A stretch of DNA of 64,000 nucleotides from Ceratobasidium sp. AG-K (taxonomy: Eukaryota; Basidiomycota; Agaricomycetes; Cantharellales; Ceratobasidiaceae): NCBI GenBank assembly GCA_037039685.1, contig JAWNGF010000003.1, forward strand, positions 3,570,571 to 3,634,570, read 5' to 3'. The notes under the pieces were generated by a model. The model did no database searches. It was given only the letters and a program-made list of their open reading frames with translations, and had not been told where the DNA came from. Of this stretch, positions 35,901 through 45,528 are shown piece after piece; the first letter of the stretch is position 1, and each line of letters starts with the position of its first letter. Both the position numbers and the translations under genes were made by a program.

Positions 35901-36355
35901 CCAAAGAACCAGAAGAGATAAACCCGGGGGATAAAGTCTGGCTTAATCATCAGAACATTTCAACAGACAGACCCTCAGTAAAACTCTCCCACAAAGTTTT
36001 AGGCCCTTACAAAGTAATGGAAAAAGTAGGAACTCATGCCTTTAGACTGGAATTACCAAAATCAATGAAAGTTCATCCTGTCTTCCACGTCATGCTACTC
36101 AAGAAATTCCACTCTGATCCCCACGGCCGCGAACCCACTCAACCACCCCCTATTGTCACACAAGATGGGGAGGAAGAATGGGAAGTCGAAGAGATCCTTA
36201 ATTCCAAGAAAATCCACCGTCAACTCCACTATTACGTTAAGTGGAAAGGATACTCTCATGCAGACAACTCTTGGCAGTCAAAGGAAGATCTCAAAAACGC
36301 TCCCGAACTGGTTGATAAATTTCACAAACTCCACCCCACCGCGCCAGGCCCTTAG
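32957..36355 (+). CDS. pol: Pol polyprotein of element I, intact (1,132 aa from first ATG)
   Basis: Aspartic protease (LLDCGATSCFI, residues about 45-55), reverse transcriptase with VYIDDIFVF (about 360-370), RNase H (ETDASGFATG, about 505-515), and integrase with an HHCC zinc site (RHDN...AGHPG...CETC). The D,D-35-E core has DRFSKMAHY, VSDRGSTFN and TDGQSERANQ. A GPY-type region (LGPYKVMEKVG) is followed by a C-terminal chromodomain (VEEILNSKK...YYVKWKGY). The chromodomain marks it as a chromovirus-type integrase that can target chromatin. No stop or catalytic loss was seen. It lies in the -1 frame relative to gag and is open upstream to the heptamer, so the native product is probably a Gag-Pol fusion. 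Confidence 0.95.
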   Translation: MDELEIMSISNENQLYLDFTAHPLVTAPGSKSVNRSKRFSGQALLDCGATSCFINPSLAKEANLPLFQHERPKTLRVIDGREVSSGKVTHYTKFKLVMGTHSSEIECHVTNIGRHPIVLGMSWLKKHNPQINWKNRTIAYTSEFYSKNCLEVPSTLQIAAETTLPEEYKEFADVFDESRLEELPPHRPTDITLDLLPEAKLKHDPIYKTSPAEDKEMKKVLETLIRRGHIQISKSPLASPVLFVKKPHPEDPNNPELRFCVDYRYVNSLCKFNASGIPLLDQWLRALEGFVIGTTLDLAQGFHQTRIAAGHEWKTAFKTQYGMYEWKVMPFGLKNAPSSFQSLMNSIFRDIMGVFVLVYIDDIFVFSKRVEDHPGHMKEVLRRLREHKLIAKLKKCKFHQTKLDWVGLVISKEGIETDQEKVTAAMNWKAPKNVKQVQEFLGFVNFYQRFIQDFAGKARPLYNLLKKDQKWQWTSKEQEAMNALKEALKVAPVMMQPDQNKEFFLETDASGFATGAVLSQKDKEGKLHPVAFLSKSLNPAERNYDIFDKELLAIIRAFKEWRHLLQGTEKAIQVITDHKNLEYFSSSKQLNQRQIRWMNFLVDFNFQILYRPGSQNKKADILSRRYDLEPLGGVENQVLLKPDIFISAITPDQEINDLIREAILEDPRLEEAHNKLRNGEKVKDWEYREGLLMFKGKIFVPKDETIRNLILESRHDNITAGHPGQARTLELVSRTYYWPTMKKFVNSYVSHCETCIRIKPSNQLPTGLLRPLHIPERPWEEISYDMIVGLPESEGYDAILTVVDRFSKMAHYLPCKSTATAVDIANIFIANIWKLHGTPKATVSDRGSTFNSKFIRHLYKRLDVKPTFSTAYHPRTDGQSERANQVVEIFIRAFVNHRQNDWVALLPMAEFAYNNGIQASTGKTPFQICQGFNPRMNIGEESDYTVPEADAHAEFLLKGYDEVKAALILANQSYKYYFDKGAKEPEEINPGDKVWLNHQNISTDRPSVKLSHKVLGPYKVMEKVGTHAFRLELPKSMKVHPVFHVMLLKKFHSDPHGREPTQPPPIVTQDGEEEWEVEEILNSKKIHRQLHYYVKWKGYSHADNSWQSKEDLKNAPELVDKFHKLHPTAPGP

Positions 36356-36365
36356 GAGGGGGTAA

Positions 36366-36779
36366 TGTCATGAGCTGACTAAGCTCAGACATTTTATTCT
36401 GATTTTATATCTTTTTTTCCGAACACTTTCCTTTTTTGGTACAAATGTCCTCTGGCGCTTAACTTGTATCATGTGATGTATTTGTCTTTCCATTTGATAT
36501 TGGTGATGCTTCCGGAACTTCCAGAATGTCGAGTCATATCTCTTATCTTGCTTATCATCGGTTGTACTCGGCTTTCCCACACTGATAGGTGATGACGTGG
36601 CATTGATCCCTCATGTATATAAACCCAGAGGTCAAGCCGGTTAATGACAAGGCTTGACCTCCTCTCCACTAGGACTTGCTGAATCAAATCCACTTAACTA
36701 CCGCTACTCCTTGGGTTCTAAGACTCTCCAAGTCGAACCCCTTAACCTTTCACATACCTAATTGACCCAAGTCGGGACA
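36366..36779 (+). repeat. 3' LTR of element I
   Basis: 414 bp, starting 10 bp after the pol stop. Differs from the 5' LTR at four positions, three of them transitions. Confidence 0.95.
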
Positions 36780-36784
36780 ACTTC

Positions 36785-37475
36785 CAATGAAGAAAGGATC
36801 CGCGAAGCCCTAGCAAACTTCAAATCCGAGAACAAAGCTGCCACCCACTGGGCACAAGTTCTCTTATGATCGCTCAACCAAAGGGAAAATAACCAAAACC
36901 TTGCCTCATGGGAAAGTTTCAAGGCACACTTCATGGAACAGTTCAGCGACCCAAACAAGAAGGCTAAAGCCAAAGCAGATATCCGAAAATGCAGGCAGAA
37001 CAACTCTGTAGCAAACTATGCCTCAGAATTCCGATATCTTCTGGTAGACGTAAACTGGGGACAAGAAGCGCTGATCAACCAGTTCAAGGAAGGATTGAAG
37101 TCAGAAGTCAAGACTGAACTAGCTCGCTTCGAACTGACCCTGATCAATGAAGATGGGACAGAGCGAGAGCTTTCCCTTGACCGATGGATCTCAATCGCAA
37201 TCTCTATTGACCAGAAATTGCAACAAATCAAGACCTCGACAGGAAAGAAAGCCACCCAACCAACCACTAGTGGACAAACCTCCACAAAGCGGCTGCCCGA
37301 CGAAATATACAAAGCAAGGATAGCAACCAGACGTTGCCTGAAATGCGGATCAGACAAGCACATGCTTGCCAAATGCCCAGAGAAGGAATGGAAAAAGGAG
37401 GAACCTAACCTCAAAGGAAGGGAAGGAAAAATAGAAGAAGAATCCGAGTCGGGAAAAGGCGAGGTCTCCCTCTAA
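36785..37475 (+). pseudogene. gag: Gag of copy B, 3' part
   Basis: Resumes the copy B gag after element I. TGA at 36867-36869 stands where copy A has CGA (Arg). From 36933 the frame is open to TAA at 37473-37475 and includes the CCHC knuckle CLKCGSDKHMLAKC. Confidence 0.9.
37451..37457 (+). promoter_or_regulatory. Putative -1 frameshift heptamer (G GGA AAA), copy B
   Basis: Gag codons TCG GGA AAA; the -1 frame is open from here over the gag stop into pol. An ATG at 37478, two bases after the stop, could also allow reinitiation in this copy, but copies A and C have GTG there. Confidence 0.6.
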
Positions 37476-37477
37476 CC

Positions 37478-40400
37478 ATGTGTGGAGAGACCAACGAACC
37501 AGTAATGGAAACAATGTACCTTAGAGCTACCAGCGAATCAACAATTGTCTACACGAATATTACTGGAATCATGGAACCCATCGCTACTCTCATTGACTCG
37601 GGAGCATCAAGGAACTTCATCGACATCACTTGGGCACAAAGAAACAACGTGGCCCTAATTGAACTTCCAACACCTAGAAAAATAATTGGAATCCAGGGAA
37701 AGGAGCTGCCACATCAAATCCGATTCAAAGCAAATCTGGAATTTGAGTTATATGGAAAAATCTTCAAGCAAAACTTCTTCGCCATGCCGACTGGAGATAC
37801 ACACTTGATTCTGGGGTTAGAATGGCTAGAAGAAGCCAATCCAATAATCGATTGGCTATCAAAAGAAATCTCCTGGAGACCAGACAACATCCTTGGAAAA
37901 GCCGCAGAAATCGAAGACATACCTGAAGAATTCAAAGATTATGCAGAAGTCTTTAGCAAAGAGAAGTTTAAATGAATACCGGATCATCGTCCATACGACT
38001 GTTGCATTGATCTGGTGGAAGGAGCAGAACTTCCTAAGCCGGCTAGACCAATCCCACTTTCACCGGCAGAATCCTTAGCCCTCAGGAAGTACCTAGATGA
38101 GGAGCTAGCAGCAGGCAAAATTCGACCAAGCAAGTCACCTGTAGCCGCAGCAACTTTCTTTGTCAAGAAGGGACAAGACCCAAAAGCTCCGGAAAAACCT
38201 CCAGAACTCAGGTTGGTTCAACATTTCGGCCCGATCAACGAAATAACGAAAGACGATCGCTTCCCTATGCCACTAATGGAAGATCTCCTTGACAAAATCA
38301 AAGACGCAAAAATCTTTTCCAAAATAGACTTACGTATGGGATTTAACAACATCCGAGTCAAGGAAGGAGACGAATGGAAAACAGCATTCCGAACCAAGGA
38401 AGGCCTATTCGAATATATTGTCATGCCCTTTGGATTGAAAAATGCGCCGGCAACTTTCCAACGATATATGAATCATATTTTCCACGACCTGATCGACATC
38501 TGTGTCATCGTTTACATCGACGACATATTAATTTTCTCCAAAGACCGAGGCCAACATGTGGAGGATGTTCGAAAAGTACTCAAAATCCTGTTGGACAACA
38601 ACCTCTTTGCAAAACTCCCAAAATGCGAATTCTTCGTCAAGAAACTTGTCTACACAGGAATAAATATCAGCGAGGAAGGAATATCTATGCAAGAAGAAAA
38701 GGTTAAGGCAATCAAGGAATGGAAGGAGCCAAGGACAGTCAAACAGGTCCAAGCCTTCCTAGGATTTGCAAACTTTTACAGGCGATTTGTACCAAACTTC
38801 AGCGGCTTGGCAAAACCCTTAACCATTCTAACAAGGAAGGATCAAAGGTGGAAGTGGGAAGTAGAACAACAGGAGGCTTTCGATAACCTGAAAAAGGAAA
38901 TATGCAAAGAACCACTACTGCGTCACCCAGATCCGTCAAAACCTTACATATTGGAAACCGATGCAAGCGGCGTTGCTATGGGATCGATACTCTCTCAAAG
39001 ACAAGACGACGGCTACTTACACCCCATTGCTTTCCTATCAAAATCCTTTAACGCTGCACAAATGAACTACGATGTTCACGACAAGGAATTGATGGCAATT
39101 GTGGAACCACTAAAAAACTGGCGATTACATCTAGAGGGAACAAGGGAACCGATAACAATCTACACCAATCACCGTAACCTGCAATATTGGAAGAAAGCGA
39201 CTACATTTAACCGACGCCACGCTCGATGGCATCAAATTCTGGCTTCCTACAACTTTGAAATAGTCTATCGTCCAGGAAACATGTCAACAAAGCCAGACCT
39301 ACTGTCCAGAAGAGCGGATCACAGCGAAATACCTACGGCAGAGCAAATTATGATCAAGGAAGAACAGTTCAAGGGATTCGCCGGAGAAGTCAAGTCAGAC
39401 ATCATTGCGGACATTAGGGAAGCACAAATCGAAGACGAAAGCATCAGGAAGATCATAGAATTGTGCAAAGAAAAGGAGACCCTACCCAAATCAGTACAAC
39501 AAGGAATTAGGAACTACAGCTTCGAGGAAGACCTGCTCTGGATAGAAGGGAAAATCTACGTACCAGAGGACAAAGATACTAGGCTAAAAATCCTCAGATT
39601 GCACCACAATTCAACAATGGCAGGGCACCAAGGTCAAGCCCGAACGCTGGAACTAATCTCAAGAAAATATTACTGGCCCGGACTTAAAGCAACAGTAAAC
39701 AAATATGTTGACTCCTGTGAGCAGTGCCAAAGGGCGAAAGGAACAAAAACCCAAGTACCACTGAGAGCACTTGAAATCCCGAACAGTCCATGGGAAGACA
39801 TTGCATACGACTTCATTGTGAAACTCCCAAAATCACAAGGCAATGATAGCATTCTAGTGGTGGTCGATCGGTTCTCTCGGATGGCACACTTCATAGCCTG
39901 CAAAGAATCAACAACCGCGGATCAACTTGCTGATCTGTTCCTAAAGAACGTTTGGAGATTACACGGCTTCCCACGTAGCACAGTCTCAGACAGAGGGACA
40001 ACTTTCAACAGCAAGTTCCTGAAGGCCCTCTACCAAAAAATCGGAACAACACCAACGTTCAGCACAGCATATCATCCACAAACCGACGGAATAACGGAAC
40101 GAATAAACCAATGGATAGAAGCATGGCTTCGCACATTTGTTAACTACAGACAAGACAACTGGGCCGAACTGCTTCCTATCGCAGAATTCTGCTACAACAA
40201 CCAACGACATGGGATCACAGGGAAAACACCATTCGAAATTGTCAACGGCAAAGAACCACTGTGGAATGTTCTGGGGGAAGTAACCACGATTCCCGAAGCA
40301 AATAAAAAAGCGAACAACTGGCAGGAAGTATGGGACGAAGCAAAAGCAGCAATGGAATGGCACAGAAGAAAGGACCCAGTGGAATACCAACCAAAATACA

Positions 40401-41344
40401 AAGAGGGTGACCTCGTCTGGCTTTATGGACAAAACATAAAGACGAACCGTCCCAACAAGAAACTTGACAACAAGAAACACGGTCCTTTCATAATCAAGAA
40501 AATCATATCAAGCCACGCCTACGAACTGGAGCTTCCAAAAACCATGAGAATACACCCTGTGTTCCACAGCGATCTTCTTAGCCCATACAAAAAGGACAAC
40601 AACTTCCACAGAAACCAACCCCGACCACCGCCAATCACAACGGAAGAAGGGGAGAAGGAATACGAAGTGGAGAAAATCGTGGACTGGAAGGAAACAAAGG
40701 ACGGGTTATTCTACAGGGTCAGATGGAAGGGTTATGATGAAAAAGAAGACACAGAACAACGGGCAGAAGATTTCGGCCACCTCGGAGTAATAATGAAGAA
40801 GTTCTTGAGGGATTTCCCAAACGCCCCAACACCATCAAACTACAAGACGAGAAGTATTAAAGGGAGGGCGGAGCGGGACGACAACGCAACTTGCAGAACT
40901 TGCTCACTTTCCAACTCGCTCTACACACTCTACGCACTTAACCTTTTTTGCGCAACATGCCCGCCGTCACCCGTGCCACGACCGCCAACAACCTTGTCCG
41001 CGTTCTCGACGGGCCAGCCTTCCATACGGCCCGCATCCTTGACTCGGGGGCAGCCCTTTACGTCTTCAAGAGGTCCCAGCAGAGCCCAGGACGGCTCCAA
41101 TTCCGCGCTTCTGACGACGTCCTGCACTCCGACCTGGGAGAGTTCGAATGGGTTGGCAAAAAATGGCCAACACGCATGCAGCTCCAGCGAAAAGACATCT
41201 ACGTATGCCGAGGATGCGCAGCTTTCCAAGTGTCCGAAGCCGTGTTGCTATCCATGCACAAGCTCGGGGTGGTCGAATGGGGACAAGAAGGGGCCTACAG
41301 CAGCGAATGGGTCCCAGGATACGAAGGCCGTCCTCCCACTCTAA
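37478..41344 (+). pseudogene. pol: Pol of copy B (one nonsense codon), with C-terminal extension overlapping ORF3
   Basis: Protease (IDSGASRNFI), reverse transcriptase (VYIDDILIF), RNase H (ETDASGVAMG), integrase (zinc site, DRFSRMAHF, VSDRGTTFN, GITERINQW) and chromodomain (VEKIVDWKE...YRVRWKGY). A TGA at 37973-37975, where copy A reads CGA, separates the protease from the rest. From 38015 the frame is open for 1,109 codons. It does not stop after the chromodomain but runs about 390 bp into ORF3 in another frame. Copy C ends its pol extension at the corresponding place. Confidence 0.92.
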
Positions 41345-41721
41345 GGCCTCGATGGACCGATGTGTGGGACAAGAACTTTGAGGCAGACTTGGCGGATTGG
41401 AGGATGGAAAGGGGACGCTACCAGAGGGAGAAATTCGAATGGAAGCCGTTCTGGTGGCAGGTGAAGGAGACGGACTTGTCGGAATGGAAGGAAGTCGAAC
41501 CTGACGCATGTCAATGGGATAAGGACCATGTTGAGGAACAGGAGAGGGTCCTGGACTGGTCCAAGGCGGATTGGACGGACGAGAAAACCTGGGAAAGGTG
41601 GGAGGAGCACTGCGATGAACCAGGTAACACTGTGTTCAACCCCATCGATCTTACGGAGGAAGAGGAGGACGAGGTTGATTCCCTGGTGGAAAAGGTTGAC
41701 AAGGACTGCTGGGTGCAGTAG
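40957..41721 (+). CDS. ORF3 of copy B: unidentified 254-aa accessory protein after pol
   Basis: ATG at 40957, stop TAG at 41719-41721, 46 bp before the 3' LTR. It lies in the -1 frame relative to pol and overlaps the pol extension by about 390 bp. The protein is rich in Trp and charged residues. It has a Cys pair in YVCRGCAAF, a repeated W..D/W..V pattern (EWKPFWWQVKE, DWSKADWTDE) and an acidic tail (DLTEEEEDEVDSLVEK). No signal peptide or transmembrane segment is visible, so it does not look like an envelope protein. Copy C has a collinear ORF3 of the same length. A pyrimidine-rich tract precedes the ATG. I recognise no family. Confidence 0.75.
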   Translation: MPAVTRATTANNLVRVLDGPAFHTARILDSGAALYVFKRSQQSPGRLQFRASDDVLHSDLGEFEWVGKKWPTRMQLQRKDIYVCRGCAAFQVSEAVLLSMHKLGVVEWGQEGAYSSEWVPGYEGRPPTLRPRWTDVWDKNFEADLADWRMERGRYQREKFEWKPFWWQVKETDLSEWKEVEPDACQWDKDHVEEQERVLDWSKADWTDEKTWERWEEHCDEPGNTVFNPIDLTEEEEDEVDSLVEKVDKDCWVQ

Positions 41722-41766
41722 ATCGGTCCTTTTGGGTTCCCCTCAAGGACCTTAAAGGGGGAGTAA

Positions 41767-42223
41767 TGTCGTGAGCTATGCTCCCGCCATCGGACTCGTC
41801 TACATCTCATCCTCTCTCGTCTCTTGTGTTTGTTCTTTGTTTGTCTTTCTCCTGCCGCGTTGCCACCTTCTTGTGGTTATGTGTTACACTGTGTAACGCG
41901 GCTGTGCTTTGTACGAGTCATGTCTGTTCATACAGCATGACTCACATGGACACTCCTGACTGGTTGACTGCTTTGACTCATGTGGCTTCACTTTGTATGA
42001 CTCGGCCACTGCTTGAATATATATAGAAGACCAACAAGCCTGGTAACCCCAGCTTGTTTTGTCTCGTCAAAACATCCCCTCTGAGTGACACTTAGAACCA
42101 CCCCTACCCTCAAGAGCCTACAGACGCTTAAGTGTGTTGCGGTTCAAGAGGTCACTTAGGTCTTAGTGCCATCCACTCTCCATCACGGCTTGTCTCATAG
42201 CCACCAAGAAGAAGCTTACGACA
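41767..42223 (+). repeat. 3' LTR of copy B
   Basis: 457 bp, five transitions from the 5' LTR by my count. Followed by target duplication aaaat and the resumed Helitron frame. Confidence 0.95.
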
Positions 42224-44938
42224 AAAATGTTCCAAAGGCTACTGGCCCCTCAAACCATTCCACAATGAAACCTCCTTCCCTGACAGAAAATATCCTCACT
42301 ATTGGCATCATGATCATGGTCATTGCATTCCAAAGCATGTTGGTCAGCTCATTGTCTTCCTTGATAATTGCAGTGTGGTCCCATTTTGTGCAATTCTTCT
42401 CATCCTGTTTGATTGCCATATCAATGTGGAGTTCTGTGGGTTGGTCAATGCTCTCAAGTACATCCACAAATATGTCAACAAGGGTGCAGATCACACCTCC
42501 ATCCGTATCCACCCACCAGCCCAGAACCAAGCCATTGCAATGGGACCTGCCCCAGCACCTGCACAGAACAACCCCCCTGTTGATGAAATCCAAGCCCATC
42601 TTGATGTTTGCTGGATCTCAGCGCATGAGGCTGCGTGGCATGTCATGGCTTTTTGCATGCACCAAGAGGTTCCAAATGTTATGCGCCTGCAGATTCACAC
42701 TGAGGATGATCACACTATCTACTGGCAAGATGGTGTTGATCTTCAGGAGGTTGTGGTGCGTGATGCCAATTGCAATACTATGCTGACGGCATTCTTCAAG
42801 CTCAATGCCCATCAAGATGTTGACACAAGGCGCCTAGCAAATTCATGTCTTTATCAAGAGTTACCTAACCACTTCCAATGGAAAGCCACTGAAAGGCAAT
42901 GGCAACGTCGGGTCACCAACGCCTTTGCACTTGGGCATATGTACTATGCAGGCTTCAATCAAGGTGAAAAGTACTTCCTGCGCATGTTGTTAACAGTAGT
43001 CAAGAGTCCTACTTCATTTGAATCATTGCGCACATATGAAGACGTTGTACATCCCACCTTCAAGGATTGCTGTACTGCTTGCGGTTTGCTTGATGATGAT
43101 TGTGAATGGTCTGCTGCCTTGACAGAAGCTGCCATGATATGCTCAGGAACTCAGATGCGGGTACTCTTTGTGGTGATTTGTGCAACCTGCAATCCCACTC
43201 GCCCCTGTGACCTTTGGAACACACACAAAGTCCATTTATGTGACAACTTGGCACGCACTCTGGAATGTCCACCCTTTATGCGTCTTGAGCCCACAGAAGA
43301 GGAGGTATATGACTATGGGCTATTTTTGCTGCAACGCCAATTGTTACCCTTTGGAAAAACCTTGGATGGTCTTGGGCTCCCACCAGTTATGCATCACTGG
43401 ATTGATGAGGAGGATGAACCAAATTGTTTGATCTATGAACAGCAGAGGCTCATGCAGGTTCAGCCAGCAGATCTTGCTCCAACCATGCTTGCACAACTCA
43501 ATGAACAGCAGCGTACTGCATATGATTTGACATCTGCCTCAGTTATTTCTGGTGAAGGCAAGGTCTTCTTTGTGGATGGTCCAGCTGGCATGGGCAAAAC
43601 CTTCCTGTACAAGACACTGTGCTACAATATGTGAGAGCATAATCAGATTGTCCTGTGTGTTGCATCTTCAGGAATTGCTGCATTACTGTTGCCTGGTGGT
43701 CGCACCTCTCATTCCATGTTCAAAATTCCATTGGAGCTGCATGAGTCAAGCACCTGCCCAATCTCACGTACATCAGAGGTTGCAGGCCTTATCCTTCAAA
43801 CCTCTCTCATTATCTGGGATGAAGTACCCATGCAAGACCAATTTTGCTCTGAGGCCTTTGACTGAACTTGCCATGACCTTTTCAATCAGCCTGACAAGCC
43901 CTTTGGCGGAATCACAGTAGTTTTTGGAGGAGACTTCCACCAGTGCCTGCCTGTAGTTCCCAATGGCACCAAGGAGGACATCATTGCGCACTGCCTCAAG
44001 CAATCTAATCTTTGGCCAAGGGTGCAGGTCATCAAGCTATCAACTAATATGCGTGTGCAAGATGATCCCAATGCAGCACGCTTTGCAGAATGGTTGCTAA
44101 ATATTGGTGAAGGCCGCCTTCAAGCTGAGGATTCTGACACCATTGAATTCCCTCAGCACATGCACACTACAAGTTGGCAAGCACTTCTTGATGCAACCTA
44201 TCCAAATCTCAAAATCCCTGGCCATGCCACTCCAAAATATTTCCAGGAGAGAGTTGTACTGGCCTCACAGAATGATGATGTTGGTGCACTCAACAAGGCT
44301 TTACTGGAGAAGTTCCCTGGAAATATCTCCACATTCCAAAGTGCAGATTCTGTGAAACCTGAGCAAGGGGTCAATAATCCAGAGGCATACAATTACCCTG
44401 TGGAATTTCTGAACTCCCGTAACTGTGGTGGTCTGCCTTTGGCTAAACTGGAGTTAAAGGCTGGGTGTCTGGTCATGGTGCTGCGTAATATTGCACCAGC
44501 CCAAGGGGTCTGTAATGGTTTGCAGGCAGTAGTTACACATCTTGGGCAGCGTGTAATTGAAGTGAAACTGTTGGATGGAGATCATGTTGGTAAGTCAAGA
44601 TATAGAATGAGACATATCTTGTGTCTAACATGTCATCCTCACCATTAGGTGAAACTGCATTCCTACCATGGATCCAGTTCACCCCAAGTCCCCATGAGTT
44701 TGGGTTTCAACTTTTGCGTCTCCAGTTCCCAGTCACACTGGCCTTGACAATGACAATCAACAAGGCTCAAGGTCAATCAGTGAAATATGTTGGACTTGAC
44801 CTTGAAAAAGCGGTCTTTTCACATGGCCAACTATATGTTGGGTTGTCTTGGTGTACAGCAGAGCATAGGATTAAGATATGGAATGGACAAGAGGAGCCAA
44901 AGACAAGAAATGTAGTTTATAAGTCGGTCTTAGATTAG
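42224..44938 (+). pseudogene. Helitron RepHel C-terminal part: Rep tyrosines and Pif1-like helicase
   Basis: Resumes after element B. It holds the two-tyrosine Rep motif KYIHKYVNKG (about 42456-42485) and then a Pif1-like superfamily 1 helicase: Walker A GPAGMGKT, SGIAA motif, Walker B IIWDE, GGDFHQ, and the C-terminal NKAQGQSVKYVGL and LYVGLSW motifs. A GT...AG intron (about 44590-44648) lies near the end. TGA codons at 43632-43634 and 43863-43865 break the frame, both consistent with CGA to TGA. Final stop at 44936-44938. Confidence 0.9.
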
Positions 44939-45069
44939 CATACATTGCCATCTCTCATCACTCTGTCAATAATATTGTGTATATATTGTGCTGCCTTAGA
45001 TGCTTCAATGTTCTATGATAAAGCTTTACATCACAGCTAGAATAGGGTGGATCCCTATGGGTTATACTA

Positions 45070-45528
45070 GTATTCCTTAGCCAAAAGTAGCCTAAATACT
45101 AAATACTGATGCCTCTGACCCCAACACATGGTGGTGTGACATAGGGTTTGATGCATGATTCTTGCATGGTGCACCACATCAGAGGCTAGTCAAGTATAGG
45201 CCTTACATGTGAGGGGTGAAACACTCAGTAACCTCCCAGGCATTTCCTTCTGCAGATGACCCCTGTATTGGTAATTGATATCAGCGGCCTTAGTAAACAG
45301 GAGCAATACACAGGGAGTTCAAATCGACTATCTACTGCAGCACATTAATTATGTTTATTGGCTTCTGCGGATCTGAGGTGTTTTTGTCATGAAAAGTCAC
45401 TGCTGGACAGGTTCACCAAATACTATCTATCACATGCCCCCCTCGGCAGGTGACAGTCCATGGCCGGTTATTACCATGCAAAACCCTGGTGCTGATGTAC
45501 TTCCACACACCCCAATTCCATCCCCTCA
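45070..45528. other. Short spacer after the Helitron
   Basis: No gene recognised; AT-rich, with short chance frames only. Confidence 0.5.

Larger units (their letters stand above)
29830..36779 (+). mobile_element. Nested Ty3/gypsy chromovirus-like element I, apparently the youngest insertion
   Basis: Two 414-bp LTRs (29830-30243, 36366-36779) with 4 differences by my count (99.0% identity). Target duplication acttc at 29825-29829 and 36780-36784 lies inside gag of copy B. A different family from A/B/C. Internal order: self-primer site, upstream coiled-coil ORF, gag, pol with chromodomain. Gag and pol are uninterrupted. Confidence 0.95.
28033..42223 (+). mobile_element. Ty3/gypsy chromovirus-like LTR retrotransposon, copy B, host of nested element I
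   Basis: Two 457-bp LTRs (28033-28489 and 41767-42223) and perfect target duplication aaaat (28028-28032 and 42224-42228). Without the 6,950-bp inner element and one duplication it would be about 7.2 kb, the same as copy C. By my count the LTRs differ at 5 positions (98.9% identity), all transitions. Order: LTR, self-primer site, gag, pol with chromodomain, ORF3, LTR. Gag and pol carry several nonsense codons. Confidence 0.95.
25029..45069 (+). mobile_element. Decayed Helitron (HUH Rep + Pif1-like helicase), interrupted by two LTR insertions
   Basis: Coding pieces at 25029-26657, 27125-28032 and 42224-44938 join in order once the solo LTR (26658-27124) and element B (28033-42223) are removed with one copy of each 5-bp duplication. 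Downstream of the helicase, ggttatactag followed by t (CTAG ending at 45069) is a candidate 3' terminus with a weak hairpin (aggg...ccct) just upstream. The 5' terminus was not found, so the left limit given is the first coding base. Several in-frame stops make it non-autonomous now. Confidence 0.85.

Noticed and set aside
37476..37480. Gag stop to pol ATG (2-base gap) as a conserved reinitiation site
   Set aside because: The ATG is present only in copy B; copies A and C have GTG. Frameshifting at the shared heptamer fits all copies.
40939..40950. T-run before ORF3 as a second -1 frameshift site
   Set aside because: Not in heptamer phase in copy B, the run is shorter in copy C, and a stop lies just upstream of ORF3 in copy B; separate initiation is simpler.
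40957..41721. ORF3 as an envelope-like gene
   Set aside because: No signal peptide, transmembrane segment or glycoprotein-like Cys pattern in either copy.
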